Shown one piece after another: positions 33,625 through 45,699 of a stretch of DNA of 64,000 nucleotides. Within the stretch, counting starts at the first letter, position 1. Every line of letters begins with the position of its first letter. The notes under the pieces were generated by a model. It made no database searches, had not been told where the DNA came from, and was given only the letters and a program-made list of their open reading frames with translations. Both the position numbers and the translations under genes were made by a program. Origin of the DNA: Dipteris shenzhenensis (taxonomy: Eukaryota; Polypodiophyta; Polypodiopsida; Gleicheniales); NCBI GenBank assembly GCA_047967505.1, contig CM106540.1. The stretch is one strand, 5' to 3'.

Positions 33625-34716
33625 ATGGATTCTCAAAACCCACAGGACATCGAGTTCACACCCTTGTACTCTCAATATTCATAGGCATCACACTTTGTTA
33701 ACATGCCTATGCCACTCACTCTAGTAGCCCATAGGTCACCATTGCCTCCAAGTCCCCCTCATGTTGCTGGTACTTTTCCTCTGTCCCCTCTTGGTAGTTT
33801 TCCATTTGCATTTAGGTCATACCAAAATGGCCCACTCATGTTGGCTACCAGCCTGTGCAACAAATGTCACAACAATCACAGGGAAGGACGAAGGTCCTAA
33901 CTACACCCTCGAAAGGGTTCACTGAATTGAAGGAGGGTTAGTTCCATAGAAGGTCAACAAGCTTTCTGTGAAACATAGAACTGAACAATGCGATGATGAG
34001 GAGGTGCAGGAGCTTAAGGTTTCCAGTAAAGCCCCAAACTCTAAGAGGTAAAAAGGCATCTATAGCAAACAAGAAGGACGTGGAAGAACAAACACGAAAG
34101 AGGGAGCCTCGAAAGGATGCCTCGGTTGTCTAGTTGATCCACATTCGTGGTGCAATGCATGATGAGTTTGGCAAAACTCCAAAGCAGGAGATCGACTTAT
34201 GGTCAAAAGTTGCCACTCAACTTGCTGGGTTGTTTTTGGACTTTGACAAAGATGCTAAAAGCTGGAGGAAGAGATGGGATCAAGTGTGTGTCAACTACAA
34301 GAAGGATAAGTCCCATAACTCCATCTCTAGAAATGATCGAAAGGTAACATGTCAATGGTTTGATATCATTGATGAGTACATGCATAGCCGGGAAAACGTG
34401 GTTAGCTACACCCATGCTTCAGTAGTGGATGGAAACACTTATGGCCCAATTTGGGAAGGTGATAAAGGTGAGAACATAACCCTGCATCAAAATAGAAGCA
34501 CCAACGAGCAATGTCCCCAACATTCAACAGTGTAAAGATTGGAAGATCGAGGACTCCCTTGTTGACATGGCGAACACGACAAAAATAATGGTGAATCAAC
34601 ATAGGGATTATGTTGCGGGTCGTATGACACAAGAATCCCAAACATTGGAAATGCTTGGGGAGCTCACGATAGCTGTGACTAGCCTTCTACATGTAATGAA
34701 AAAACTTAAGGAGTGA
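33625..34716 (+). pseudogene. PIF/Harbinger Myb/SANT-like (ORF1-type) gene
   Basis: ATG at 33625 opens MDSQNPQDIEFTPLYSQYS, soon followed by TAG and several frameshifts. Frame 34134-34535 holds a trihelix/SANT-like region: KQEIDLWSKVATQLAGLF, SWRKRWDQVCVNYKKDK, then RKVTCQWFDIIDEYM. A last piece (about 34530-34716) is an amphipathic helix-like tail, NTTKIMVNQHRDYVAGR then LGELTIAVTSLLHVMKKLKE. In PIF/Harbinger elements this second protein binds DNA and brings the transposase to the ends. It lies about 1 kb upstream of the transposase on the same strand. Function is lost through frame breaks. Confidence 0.65.
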
Positions 34717-34719
34717 CTT

Positions 34720-35640
34720 GAGAGGATGGCGATTGGAACACTTTTATGTTTGCGCATATTTTAATTGTTGTTTTGGAAATTGAGAAATGTAATTCGTCAT
34801 TGTTGCAAATACTTTTGGAATCGTCATTGCAAATACTTTTGGAAAGTGAGAAATGTTTTGGAAACTATTTTGAAAACTGAGAAATTGTAAAAACTTTTAT
34901 GCTTCATTTAACGTTGATGTATGTTTGACATTGCAAGCTGTTGTAAGGCTTCAATTTGATGAGTTTAACCCAACTTTACTAGTTATGATTTCCCAAAGGT
35001 AGAAAGTTTCCAAATGGGATACTTTTCCCAATTTGTCTTTATATTGGGCTATGGCTATGATCATAGGGAAGGAGATGTTGAAAAAAATCAGGCTCTTGGT
35101 TTTATTGAAGAATGTGCTTTTATTGTCTAGCTAGGTATACTTACAAGTTCAGTTTAATTAAAGCTCTGGAATGAAATGTTGTAACAAGCAGCAAATAGTA
35201 GTAGCAAGTCCCCTTGCTCTCTGCTTATAACAAATATATGTAGCACTATAATTTATCTGTCAAATATTCACCATTTCTCTGTTTATTGTGAATATATGCA
35301 GCAATTCAATTTATATGAGAAATATTTGCAGTTGGTTTTCTATTTATACAAATGTTTTGCAGTAGGTTCTAGGTTTACACAAATATTTGTAGAGCAAGTT
35401 GAGTGTTGACAGCCATGCAGAACATATGACATTTAGATGATGGATGCTTTTATTTAGATGAATGGTCAACATGTCCTTATATCTTAGAACAATACACGCC
35501 ATTGTTTCTGTAAATGTTTTACTTCTATTTGAGAATGATACATGCATCATTGCTACAATTTTGTGTTGTATTTCAGTTCGTATGTCGCAAGTTTTGTGAT
35601 GTCATTCTTCTAAATTCAATCATACTACCATCTATTGTAG
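34720..35640. other. spacer between the two Harbinger genes
   Basis: AT-rich, without coding sequence. A short imperfect repeat, CATTGxxGCAAATACTTTTGGAA, occurs at 34798-34843. The region may hold the transposase promoter; nothing specific is visible. Confidence 0.4.
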
Positions 35641-35804
35641 GGGATGGAAGACGAGTTAATTCTTGTGGCTTGTCCCATTGCAATCATCATTTCCCATATT
35701 GCAATGATGCAGTTGAGAGCATCCTCTTATGATGAGTATGAGATATGCATGCAACATTTTCTCATGTTGATTGAATGCATGGCTCGAGTTGAGCCTGCAC
35801 CGAA

Positions 35805-35990
35805 AGCTCGGATTGCTCGAAGGAGGCATGAGCCGTGCTGCTCATGTTGGGCTTACCCTAGACCCTAGACATTTATGGAGTATGGTTTGCTTGGTAGAGC
35901 TCGGATTGCTCGAAGGAGGCATGAGCCGTGCTGCTCATGTTGGGCTTACCCTAGACCCTAGACATTTATGGAGTATGGTTTGCTTGGTAG
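35805..35990. repeat. perfect 93-bp tandem duplication inside the transposase
   Basis: Copies 35805-35897 and 35898-35990 appear identical base for base. Length is a multiple of three, so the surrounding frame is kept. The lack of differences means it is recent compared with the decay of the gene. Confidence 0.95.
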
Positions 35991-36990
35991 AGTATTCAGA
36001 CAAGGTGTTTAAGAGCAGGCTCCAAGGAAACCTTTCATTCTTTGATTGCACGGCTTGCTCCTCACTTGAAACGGTCAAATACCAACTATCGGAAGGCGAT
36101 TAGTGTGGAGAAGCATGTATGTGTAGCTCTACACCATCTAGCTATGGGATCCAACTTACAAGTAATAGCAGATTTGTATGTCAAATGGACTTCCTCATCA
36201 GGATGCGTCTTTTGGCTGAAGGATTTGAGGCAATACAAGGCATTCCATTTGTCATTGGTACTGTGTATGGTAGTCATATTCCAATTATTGCCCCTCATGA
36301 GCATCATGAAGACTACTTTAACAAAAAATGGTTCAATTCAATAATTTTGCAAATGACAGTTGCTGCTCATTGCTCGGTTTGGGATTACGACATTGGTTGG
36401 GCAGGCTCTATGCATGATTGGAATGTGTTTCAACGAAGTGATCTAGGATAAAGCTGTGAGTCACACATGTTAGGAAATTATTGTTTGCTTGGTGACTGTG
36501 CTTACCCTGCCAGGTTTTGGATGCTTCCTCCTTTTAAAGGAAGTAAAGACAGATTATCCCGCGAGCAATACTTCTAGAACTACATTCAATCTAGTTCGAG
36601 GATGCCTGTGGAGCGAGCTTTTGGAATGCTAAAAGCTCGCTTTAGGATTTTGCTCAAGAGGTGCGACATGCTATTGCAAAATGTGCCCGAAGATGGTTGG
36701 TACTTTTTTGCTCCTGCATAACATATGGATCATGCATGGGGATTCATTTGATGAGTGACAGTTGGGTTAGAGAGGCCCAAATGGAGTTGGAAAGGGCAAA
36801 TAATGATGCATTCGATTTGTGTCCTGTCATTCACAATGGGCTTCAAGTTGGTCTTGCAAAGGTTACAACTTTGTTGCAAACTGACATGTCTGTGGAGCAA
36901 AGGATGCAAACAATGGAAATTGCGCCACTTAAATCATCGCAAATTGGCAGCACATGTAGGCAAGATAATCTTGCAAGAGTTATTTTCAAT

Positions 36991-37012
36991 GAGAGAGAGA
37001 GAGAGAGAGAGG
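36991..37012. repeat. (GA)n microsatellite at the end of the transposase
   Basis: GAGAGA run near the C-terminal coding end. Confidence 0.95.
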
Positions 37013-37402
37013 AGAAAAGTGACAATTGTATTTGGTGATCAGAGAGTGAAAGTAGTGAAACAGATACATAATATTTGTAACTCTTTGTCGTATCTTTCAA
37101 ACCTTGAGTTGAGTATGTTGTATGCAATGTAAAAGATGTATGCATGTTACTTGAGTATGATGTATGCAGGTTACTAGTGTGGTGTACTCTATTTTCACTT
37201 TGAGCATAGCAAACTGTTGTTACAGGTAACCTTATGCTAAGTAGTAGCGAGCTGGAACTCAGCAACAAACTGATTGCTACTGAATAGGTCTGTAAGCATT
37301 TGTTGACAAGCAGCTGAACTTTGATTGAGCAGGAAGTGAGCATTTAGGGATGAAGATGCCAAATGTTTGAGTAGCAGCAAACTGTTGTTGAGCAAGTGTT
37401 AA

Positions 37403-38706
37403 CACTAGTTTGGTAGACATTTTTATGTCCTGTTAACATAGCCACTTCCTAAAATTATCCAAAATCATCGATAAGGTATTTTGGGGTGTTGATTATTTGC
37501 CATAATAGCTTATATACTTAAAAAAGCTTGGAATTATTATGGATTGGAACTTGCACCTAATACTTTGAGTTCTACCTAAAGTTTCAATGTCAACCTAACA
37601 ATGACATTTCAATCTATTTTATCAGGTTTAGATAAAATGGCCATAATTCTTACTTAGAATGAGTTTTCTTAGAGTTTGTAAGTCTTAGAGTCTTAGGATA
37701 ACTATAAAACATACATTTATACTTCCTTGGAGCTAGATAATCATATTCATTATGATTTATGGCTTTAAATGTAAATTTAGTGAATGTTGATGGTGAGGCA
37801 AAATTTGATCTTTCACAAATTCTTTAACATAGTTCTAAACTCAATCATACTTCGTATATGTCTTTAATAGGATATTATGTTGTAGCGTTAGTTTTTAGGG
37901 GACCTAATGTCATGTACAACACCAAATTCAAATCATATATTAATTGTTCCTTATGTTGTAATTCTCGCCAAATTCAAGATACAAGGATTAAAGGATATCA
38001 TAAGAACCTTCATACGTTTAACTTATACTTATAGAGTGCCTTTAATTATGAATGAGTGATACCAATTTAAAAAAGTCATATACAGAACACTTATATACTT
38101 GATAATTCAAATCTTTAAAACTGAGATTTAATGTGCAACCTGTTTTGGTAGTTGATATTAGGAGCACTTGATCTCTTTTAGTTTTAGCCTTTATTGTGAT
38201 GTGGTGACTTTCCCTTATGATATAATATTGTTTTAGTTAAAATATAACACTTTGTGGCTATTATATGTAGGATATAAAGATGCTTATTTATAAAATATGA
38301 CTTATAATGTAACCTGCTAAGCTAACCACTCTTGTTAATGATAAATAAATCTTACCAAAATGATTTTTAAACAAATTTTTGTCACTCTTAGGTGTTTGAT
38401 ATGCTTATAAACACTTTGTAAAAAATGCTAGCTCCTTGAAATCAATTTTATTTTCAGGCATGCTAGATAAAGTTTCAAATTTGAGTACTGTCTAGGTGAA
38501 AGATTGTGTTACCATACATTTGTGAGCATTTTGTAATCACATGTAATTGTTTTTTTTGCTCCTTATATTTTTAAATAATAGTCCTATGAGTCTACCTTAA
38601 GCTCAAGAGAGGAAATCACCAAAAAACACATCTACAACAAGTTGTGATTTTTTTGCCAAAACCTCAAAAGGACACTTTTATGTCCTGTTATGCTACCAAA
38701 CTAGTG
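37403..38706. mobile_element. 1.3-kb non-autonomous DNA transposon with 14-bp TIRs flanked by TTAA
   Basis: The left end CACTAGTTTGGTAG (37403-37416) is matched by CTACCAAACTAGTG at the right (38693-38706), a perfect inverted repeat. TTAA lies on both outer sides (37399-37402 and 38707-38710). Just inside each end TTTTATGTCCTGTTA occurs, but in direct orientation (near 37422 and 38676). The interior is AT-rich and non-coding. GTTTGGTAGC-type ends recall PIF/Harbinger, whose target site is TAA/TTA, and a transposase gene of that family ends 370 bases to the left. A CACTA start and a TTAA target would instead suggest other superfamilies, so the class is open. Confidence 0.75.
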
Positions 38707-38783
38707 TTAATGCATCTCAGAATATGAGGTGGTCTATACTAGTTGAAGATGTACACATATTGCCATGTGTGTAGTAGTACAGG

Positions 38784-39210
38784 TTAGAGAAGATCCACGA
38801 GGAAGGTGTTGGAGGAGGGTCGACGAGAAAGAATACAAGGAAAGTTTGGCAAGGAGAACAAAGCTTTGGGAAAGAAAAGAGGTTCTTTACTTGGGCGGTG
38901 TGTAAATGGGGTGCCCATCGGTGAGCACTCAATTTATAATAACCTCATGATGGGCACCTGGTGTGTAATGGGGGCCAAGCATTAGAGACCTCATGATGGG
39001 CACCTTAGAGAAGATCCACGAGGAAGGTGTTGGAGGAGGGTCGAAGAGAAAGAATACAAGGAAAGTTTGGCAAGGAGAACAAAGCTTTGGGAAAGAAAAG
39101 AGGTTGTTTACTTGGGCGGTGTGTAAATGGGGTGCCCATCGGTGAGCACTCAATTTATAATAACCTCATGATGGGCACCTGGTGTGTAATGGGGGCCAAG
39201 CATTAGAGAA
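38784..39210. repeat. 221-bp tandem duplication, two near-identical copies
   Basis: Copies begin at 38784 and 39005 with TTAGAGAAGATCCACGAGG. Only about two differences were noticed over ~205 shared bases. The unit itself holds CCTCATGATGGGCACCT twice. Confidence 0.93.
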
Positions 39211-40640
39211 CCCCATCAATCTTTTGGGGTGTCCACATGTTGGGCTCTATTTGGGCACTCCTTAGTGTGCAACCATGTTTTTGCCGTGTCTTCTTGATCT
39301 CTCTATTGGTTTCTCGAGATCTCGACCCTGACCTAACCCTAAAAGTGGATCGACCAGTTTGTCTATTCAGGATAGATGCTTTCATTGAGTCTTCCTCTCT
39401 CTCTCTCTCTTTCTCTCTGTGTCTTAGCGTACGTCTCCCCGCGCTAGTATCTTCCATCAATGGTGGTGTGGGAAATGATGTCAAATTTTCGCGATCCTGA
39501 TACAGGCGAAAGCCTCTTCAGCTGAAGAAAACTTGCACGTCAGTCTGATCCCACCTGGTTTTTTGGGTCTTTGCTGTCGCAACTCGTGAAATTATGCCTG
39601 ACTGCATCGCTGTTGCTCTCGTAGTACACAGAAAGAGGCGTAATAGAGTCTTGGATGCGTTAGTTTCGGGCCTCTACGGGTCCTGTGTGAGGCATATGAT
39701 GAATCTATAACCTGTTTGTATACTGAATTACATTTGTGATGGTTACCTTGGAGAGCTGATGCCTTTAAGTCCCTACTGTGTGCTGTCACTCGATTTTCGT
39801 TAACTTTCGTTCGGGGAACTTGCAAAACTTCGCTTTCTTTTTTGGGGTTTATGTGGAAGATGGCTTTCCTTTGTATACATGTCCTTGAGGATGGTTCCGA
39901 TTATGGTGCATTCTGTGGAATCCCGTCCGCTCCGCTCATCTGTAGGCTCTCGTAAGCATGTTTGTGCACCGGTATATCGATTCCTCTGTATGTGATATGA
40001 CATATCTGTGGCAACTGTTTATGTCACATTGCTGCATGAAGATAGATTGGCTTCATGTGGTCTCATGTGCTTGAGTCAGGTTACGAATGGTCTCTTCGAG
40101 GCATTCTTACGAGAGGGAGTAGAGATCTTAACCACTAATAGCACTTCAATGGAACTGGGTTGGGGTAGAATGGAACTGGGTTGGGGTAGAAGATGACGAA
40201 AGGTATGAGCCTGGGCATATCCAGAGTACGGTAGTGGCTTATCTAGAGTCATCTTTGGGGGATGGGTTGAACAGGTTACGCATACATTCGTAGCTTGTAA
40301 AGGATCTGTCCTGCCGTAGGATCCTTTGGTTATAGGTTCAGCTGTAGTAAGAGAAGGGCATGCGACCTGCTCATAGATAGTGGGGATATTGTGCTCTTAT
40401 GGGGATTCAACCTCTTGATTGTATTTGGCCACTAAAAGGCCAAATGGTAAATCGAACCCGAAACATATAATGATAAGGAATACTAGTGGGGATATTCTTG
40501 ATGGCATTCTTGCCAACAATGTCAAGCCATTTGCTTTTGGATGTGGATAGAACGAGCACTAATAGAAACAAGTGGTGGGAATCTTCCTCGTTGCCACTCA
40601 TCATGGAGGAGTGTGGTGGAGCATGTCAAGCAACCTAGTG
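39211..40640. other. no supported gene; relatively CpG-rich stretch
   Basis: From about 39490 to 40000 CpG is more common than in neighbouring DNA, as in low-copy or younger sequence. No spliced gene could be assembled. A (CT)n run lies at 39392-39417 and a 20-bp duplication (GGAACTGGGTTGGGGTAGAA) at 40150-40191. Confidence 0.4.
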
Positions 40641-40641
40641 C

Positions 40642-40731
40642 CACTTAAGCAATAGTTCCTAGAGAGCGGAACTAACTCATAACTTTCACTTAAGCAATAG
40701 TTCCTAGAGAGCGGAACTAACTCATAACTTT
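40642..40731. repeat. 45-bp tandem duplication
   Basis: CACTTAAGCAATAGTTCCTA and the following bases occur at 40642 and again at 40687, apparently without mismatch. Confidence 0.93.
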
Positions 40732-41007
40732 CACTCTAGCAATCTAGTTTCAAACATGTTTGTATGCAGTGATAGACAATGCTTGGGAACAATACTACAA
40801 AGACTAGAGTCCTTATTCGGAGTGTATGAGATATGTTCTATGCATGTCTATGAACGGAGAAGGCACTTGAGTGTCAATGTTTTTGTGGCTAATATATGAG
40901 GGCCTTGAGATGTTGAAATAGTGTGCATGATGGATTGATCCCTCATGCACACAGTTATTGCAAGCTCTCCCCTATGCACATAGATATTGTGAACTTTCCT
41001 AGTCTTG

Positions 41008-41549
41008 AATATGAAGGGAATGAATTTGTTCTTGTTGTCGTCTCATTGAATGAGAAACTTAAGCCACATGCACAACACTTGCATTGAACTATGCTCCATG
41101 TAGAATCATATTTGCATCAATTGAATCTTATTTGCATGAGTTGTCAATTTTTTGTGTGTGACATGCCCTCACTTGTTTGCCTTCTTTGCATGTTTGGACG
41201 TGTAGATCTCTCTCTTACTTTGAGGTGGTTTGCTCGCTTGTTATACTTGCAGGATGTTTGTGACTTAGTGGACCTAATATGAGGAGGATGAATTTGTTGT
41301 TGTTGTCATTCTAATTTAATGAGGAGCTGAAGCCACATGAACAACACTTGCATTGAATTATGGACCATGTAGAATAATATTTGCATTAATTGGATCTTAT
41401 TTGCATGAGTTGCCAACATTTTTGTGTGTGAGTTGCCCTCACTCTTATGCCTTTTTTGCATGTTTATATGTGTAGATCCCTTTCCTAGTTTGAGGTGGTT
41501 TGCTTGCTTGTTGTGATTGCTATACTTGTAGGATGTTTTTTTACTTAGT
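41008..41549. repeat. ~269-bp tandem duplication, diverged
   Basis: AAGCCACATGxACAACACTTG at 41061 recurs at 41330, and order is kept through CTTATTTGCATGAGTTG, TGAGGTGGTTTGCT and AGGATGTTT. Many substitutions and small indels make it older than the 221-bp and 45-bp pairs. Confidence 0.88.
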
Positions 41550-42335
41550 GGACTTATCTTTGATGCCATGCAAGTTGAGTTGCTTGCTTGATACTTTGAG
41601 TGTCCCAATTGGATGTAGATTCACGCCTATGGAGCCACTTGATGTGGGTGACTAACATTCACCTAGCCACTCTAGGAGGTTTTAACCCTAGAAATAGAAA
41701 TAATGTTATTTTTTATCTACAAAGTTGTCTTTATAAATAACCGACATTAAATGTGGAGGGAGTCCACTACATAATCTTAGCTTGCCCATTGCCTCAAATA
41801 TTTCATGGGCTCAAATTACTTATTGCCTTAATTATTTAAGGTTTAACCCCCCCTCCGCTTAGGGCACTCACATGATGATTCATCATTATGAACGACATGT
41901 GAAGATTGTGAGATGTATGTTTGATTGCAAATTGTTTACATGTGAGATTGAGATTTGTGTAATAGGTTGCACTTGTCAATCGTTGATTGAGTGATTGGAC
42001 TTGTCTTGTCGTTATCTTGTGTTCAGGTGGTGTTTAGTTGTGTTTGCTTTATGTGTTGAACAAGTGCTAGTTGCTTGTTCCCATCTTTTGGCACCCTAGT
42101 TGCTTATCCCCATCTATTGGCATCCTATATTTGTGTTTGCATTTCCCATTGAACATAATTATTGGGTGCATAGTTCCACATGGATACAAGTTTATTGTTG
42201 TGTGTCCAATGGCAACTATGTTAGGTCGCAAGAATATAGCTTGCACACGTATAGTTATGGTTTTGGGCATTGATATTTTGTTAATATTCTCACAACCATC
42301 ATATGAAAGTCAAGTATGTTTAGGAAAGAATGCAT

Positions 42336-43775
42336 GAGGGTGCCAACTCCTTGTCACCTTAGGAGCTCTCTATTCTAGAACAATATTAATGAATTTGCAC
42401 TCTATGGAGGTTTGAAGTTCCTAATCAATGCTTTGCACATCTTTATAAGTTGCCCATTTGCTTGCTTTGCAAACTTCCTTTACTTTGTTGAGCTTATGAT
42501 TCCTTTGTTTGTGTTGAATCGGCGAGAACTACTCAAGTATCCAAATCTTTGTACCCTTCATCTTATGTGTTTACCTAAGGGTCTTAACTCTTGCTACCTT
42601 CCCTTTAAAGTAGACTTGTGCTTGTGTGCCATTTTGATTAATAGTACAAATTGCTCTCATTGTACTTTCTTCTTAAATGTGTTTATGTCATCTACGTTTT
42701 TCTCCTCATCATCATGAAGGCAATTGTCTTTCAATCCCCCAATACGTAAGATCGTCTATTCTAGAATGAGGGTGCCAGCTCCTTGTCACCTTAGGAGCTC
42801 TCTATTCTAGAACAATATTAATGAATTTGCACTCTATGGAGGCATATATGCCCCCTCGTTTCAACTACTTTTGTATGTGGGATAGGGCGTGGCCATGTTG
42901 TTGCCTTTGTGCATTATGGGCTTGGATTGTCCATTGACCTATGAGTAGCATGACTTGTCTACAACAGGCTAGTGACATACTTCATTGGATCTCATGGTGA
43001 GAGCGTAAAATGTCTTTGATTTTAAGATATAAAATTTCAAGTTTCAAGACCCTCTTCATCATAGTCATAGTTTGGCTTGGAAAATTGATCAATTTTTTCA
43101 ATGATTCAAATAGCAACGACATTTACTCAAAAACATAACCCCCCCACACATAGACTCTCTCTTTTTGTGTGGTACACATCCACATTGTTGCCTCATGCAT
43201 ACGGATGTGTGAGAGATAGAGAGAGAGAGAGAGAGAATGATCTATTAATGTCTACGGAAGATCTCCAAGGTGAACATCAAAAGTGGCTTACTCCATCTAG
43301 ATAACTAGAAAGTTTAGAGAGTGCACAAGGCCTTCTCCTCTTAAATTATTATAGAATAAAGCTACATTGTAGTACAATCATAAGGTGGCCTTTGTAATAG
43401 CAGTTTGAGATAGTCTTTCGGTTTGGTTTGAAGTTCCTAGTCAATGCTTTGCACATCTTTTAAAGTTGCCCATTTGCTTGCTTTGCAAACTTCCTTTACT
43501 TTGTTGAGTTTATGATTCCTTTGTTTGTGTTGGATCGGCGTGAACTACTCAAGTATCCAAATCTTTGTACTCTTCATCTTATGTGTTTACCTAAGGGTCT
43601 TAACTCTTTCTACCTTCCCTCTAAAGTAGACTTGTGCTTGTGTGTCATTTTGATTAACAGTACAAATTGCTCTCGTTGTTGCACTTTCTTCTTAAACGTG
43701 TGTTTATGTCATCTATGTTTTTCTCCTCATCATCATGAAGGCAACTATCTTTCAATCCCCTAATACGTAAGATCA
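42336..43775. repeat. interleaved direct repeats in the order A, B, A', spacer, B'
   Basis: A (42336-42408) recurs as A' at 42764-42842. B (42408-42755) recurs as B' at 43427-43775, with about 95% identity by eye. About 585 bases of unrelated DNA, including a (GA)n at 43212-43236, lie between A' and B'. Small open frames in B and B' match each other only because of the duplication; no domain was recognised. Confidence 0.88.
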
Positions 43776-43906
43776 TGTTATGTTGTGCTTCGCTTTCTTG
43801 CTCTTTTACCTCCACATAAAGAACCTCTCTATTGACTTTTTTGTTGGCATTATCAGCCATTTCTTGATTGATTGAGCTCACTTGATTGGTGATCATATCC
43901 TTATTT

Positions 43907-44030
43907 GTGGAGACAAAGCTCGGTGCCATTGGGGATGCTTTACATTTGAATTTGACTTGTGTAACATTTGAGCTTTGTGGAGACAAAGCTCGGTGCCATT
44001 GGGGATGCTATACATTTGAATTTGCTTTTC
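43907..44030. repeat. 70-bp tandem duplication
   Basis: GTGGAGACAAAGCTCGGTGC begins at 43907 and 43977. Confidence 0.9.
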
Positions 44031-44334
44031 TCCCAAGGGCTACAAGCTGAAGCTCTCCGAGTGCTTGTTGCAAGTAATAGATTTGCTCCTGTGGATATGA
44101 GATGATTCTTTATCTCAAATGAGTCTTTGCATATGGAGTGGGTGTCGATAGTGTTGCAAGGGTGGAATATCAGACGTCCTTGTTGGACTTGGTAGCCTAA
44201 GACTTCATCTTGGGAAGCTCCATATTTGGATTATGTAAACTGAGTACCCCAATGCTATAACTAACCCCCAAGTTCGGCTAGGGGTTCGACCCAACTCGGG
44301 GTTGGGAGTAGGACCTTTGAACTTTGGACTTTAG

Positions 44335-44500
44335 ACTTTTGTGCTCCAAAAACTCTAGGGGGTAAAAAAAAGAGAAAGCTAGGTGGCACAATAAATGAAT
44401 CATGAATTTGATTGGAGTAAACTTTTGTGCTCCAAAAACTCTAGGGGGTCAAAAAAAGGGAGAGAGCTAGAAGGTGGCACTAAAAATGAACTAAGATTTT
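44335..44500. repeat. 86-bp tandem duplication
   Basis: ACTTTTGTGCTCCAAAAACT begins at 44335 and 44421. The downstream part has diverged. Confidence 0.88.
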
Positions 44501-44883
44501 GACTGGAGCAAAGGCGAAAGATAAAGGCTTGGAGGTTGGAACGTGGAGCTAGAGATGAAGAGTGGCGATGGGATGACTTGATCTGAGGTGGGATTACAAA
44601 TAGTGGTGGTAGTGCGACAATCTGAGTTGGTGCAAGACGATGAACAATGGTGGTGAGAAGACCTCCGATGGAAGTGGAGAGGCTTGAGTGAGTGAGGGGG
44701 AGGGAAAGAGTTAAGAGAGCTCAGACGGGGAGAGAGTTGAGTTGAGAGAGTAGGATTAAGGGCTGAAATTGGTGTTACTTATTGAGGGGACGATTCAAAT
44801 CTACCGACCAACTTTTAAGAAAGTCACTTTTAGGCTTAAAAAACTATACTATAGTGATTGTTTTTTGCCACATGCATATGGAC

Positions 44884-44888
<5 letters not shown>

Positions 44889-44917
<29 letters not shown>

Positions 44918-45078
44918 TTGAAATGCTTAGGGTTATGGGACAAAATTTGTTTTATTGATTGAGGAGATTATTCAAATCAAAGAACAACTTTCAAGAAAGC
45001 CACAATTAGGCAAAAGAAAATCACAAAAGGGAAAGTCCAAAAAATTTTAAAAGAGAGGGAAAGGAGAGAGAGAGAGTC
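44889..45078. repeat. (GA)n microsatellites
   Basis: GA runs at 44889-44915 and 45062-45077. Confidence 0.95.
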
Positions 45079-45699
45079 TCTCCAACCTTGTTAAATGTTC
45101 TCTTATCTTAGGTTTCAAGGTGGGCAAGGGCAAGCCAACATTCAAAGGATAGCATGTAATGGCTCATATTAGCCAAAATCCTTGCATCTTCTTCATTTGT
45201 CACAGCCTTCATTAAGAGTCCCATTAAGAGTCCAGAATAGGGATGATCAAGTTTAAAGCTGCATGCAAGAAAACCAAGAAAACCAGTATTGTTTTTTTGG
45301 TAGTATTACTTCATAATTTCTCTCACCAATAGGTACCCTCATTGAAAAAAACAAAACAATACTTTGCAAGTAGGGTTTTCTTGAGAAGCGAAAGGAGGGC
45401 CCCTGAGACATACAAAAAGCATCTTAGCCACAACTTATGGACTTTTACATTGCCTATGGATTTGCCACATTTGGGTTGCCTAAAGAGCTTGTGAGAGCTC
45501 AAAAAAAGCATGTCAGAAGCCATAAAATCACTCCATGGCAACATCTGACATGATGATTTGGTGCCCTAAACAGTGAGGTAGCTACTCTTTGTCCTCAATT
45601 GTGCAAGTAGAAGAGAAGAATCCTTCTAGCCAATTCTGCCACTACCACCCTTCCTTGCACTCCTTGCCTTGCTAAACCAAAGCGTCTTTCGTGTTGTTG

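Larger units (their letters stand above)
35644..37035 (+). pseudogene. PIF/Harbinger DDE transposase
   Basis: The reading starts near MEDELILVACPIAIIIS (35644). After an internal 93-bp duplication it resumes with LAPHLKRSNTNYRKAISVEK and LHHLAMGSNLQVIADLY (about 36050-36180). Frame 36119-36451 carries the core: IPFVIGTVYGSHIPIIAPHE, DYFNKKWFNSIILQMTVAA and DIGWAGSMHDWNVFQRSDLG. Next come YCLLGDCAYPARFWMLPPF, and VERAFGMLKARFRILLKRC. In this family the triad is Asp (D-G-T/S-H), Asp (G-D-x-x-Y-P) and Glu (E-R-A-F-G). The second and third remain; the first reads Tyr (VYGSH). With frameshifts and stops, the enzyme is dead. Confidence 0.9.

Noticed and set aside
42412-43763. Two similar + frames of 101 and 83 codons (LLKYPNLCTLHLMCLPKGLN)
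   Set aside because: Their likeness is explained by the 345-bp DNA duplication; codon composition is unconvincing and no domain is seen.
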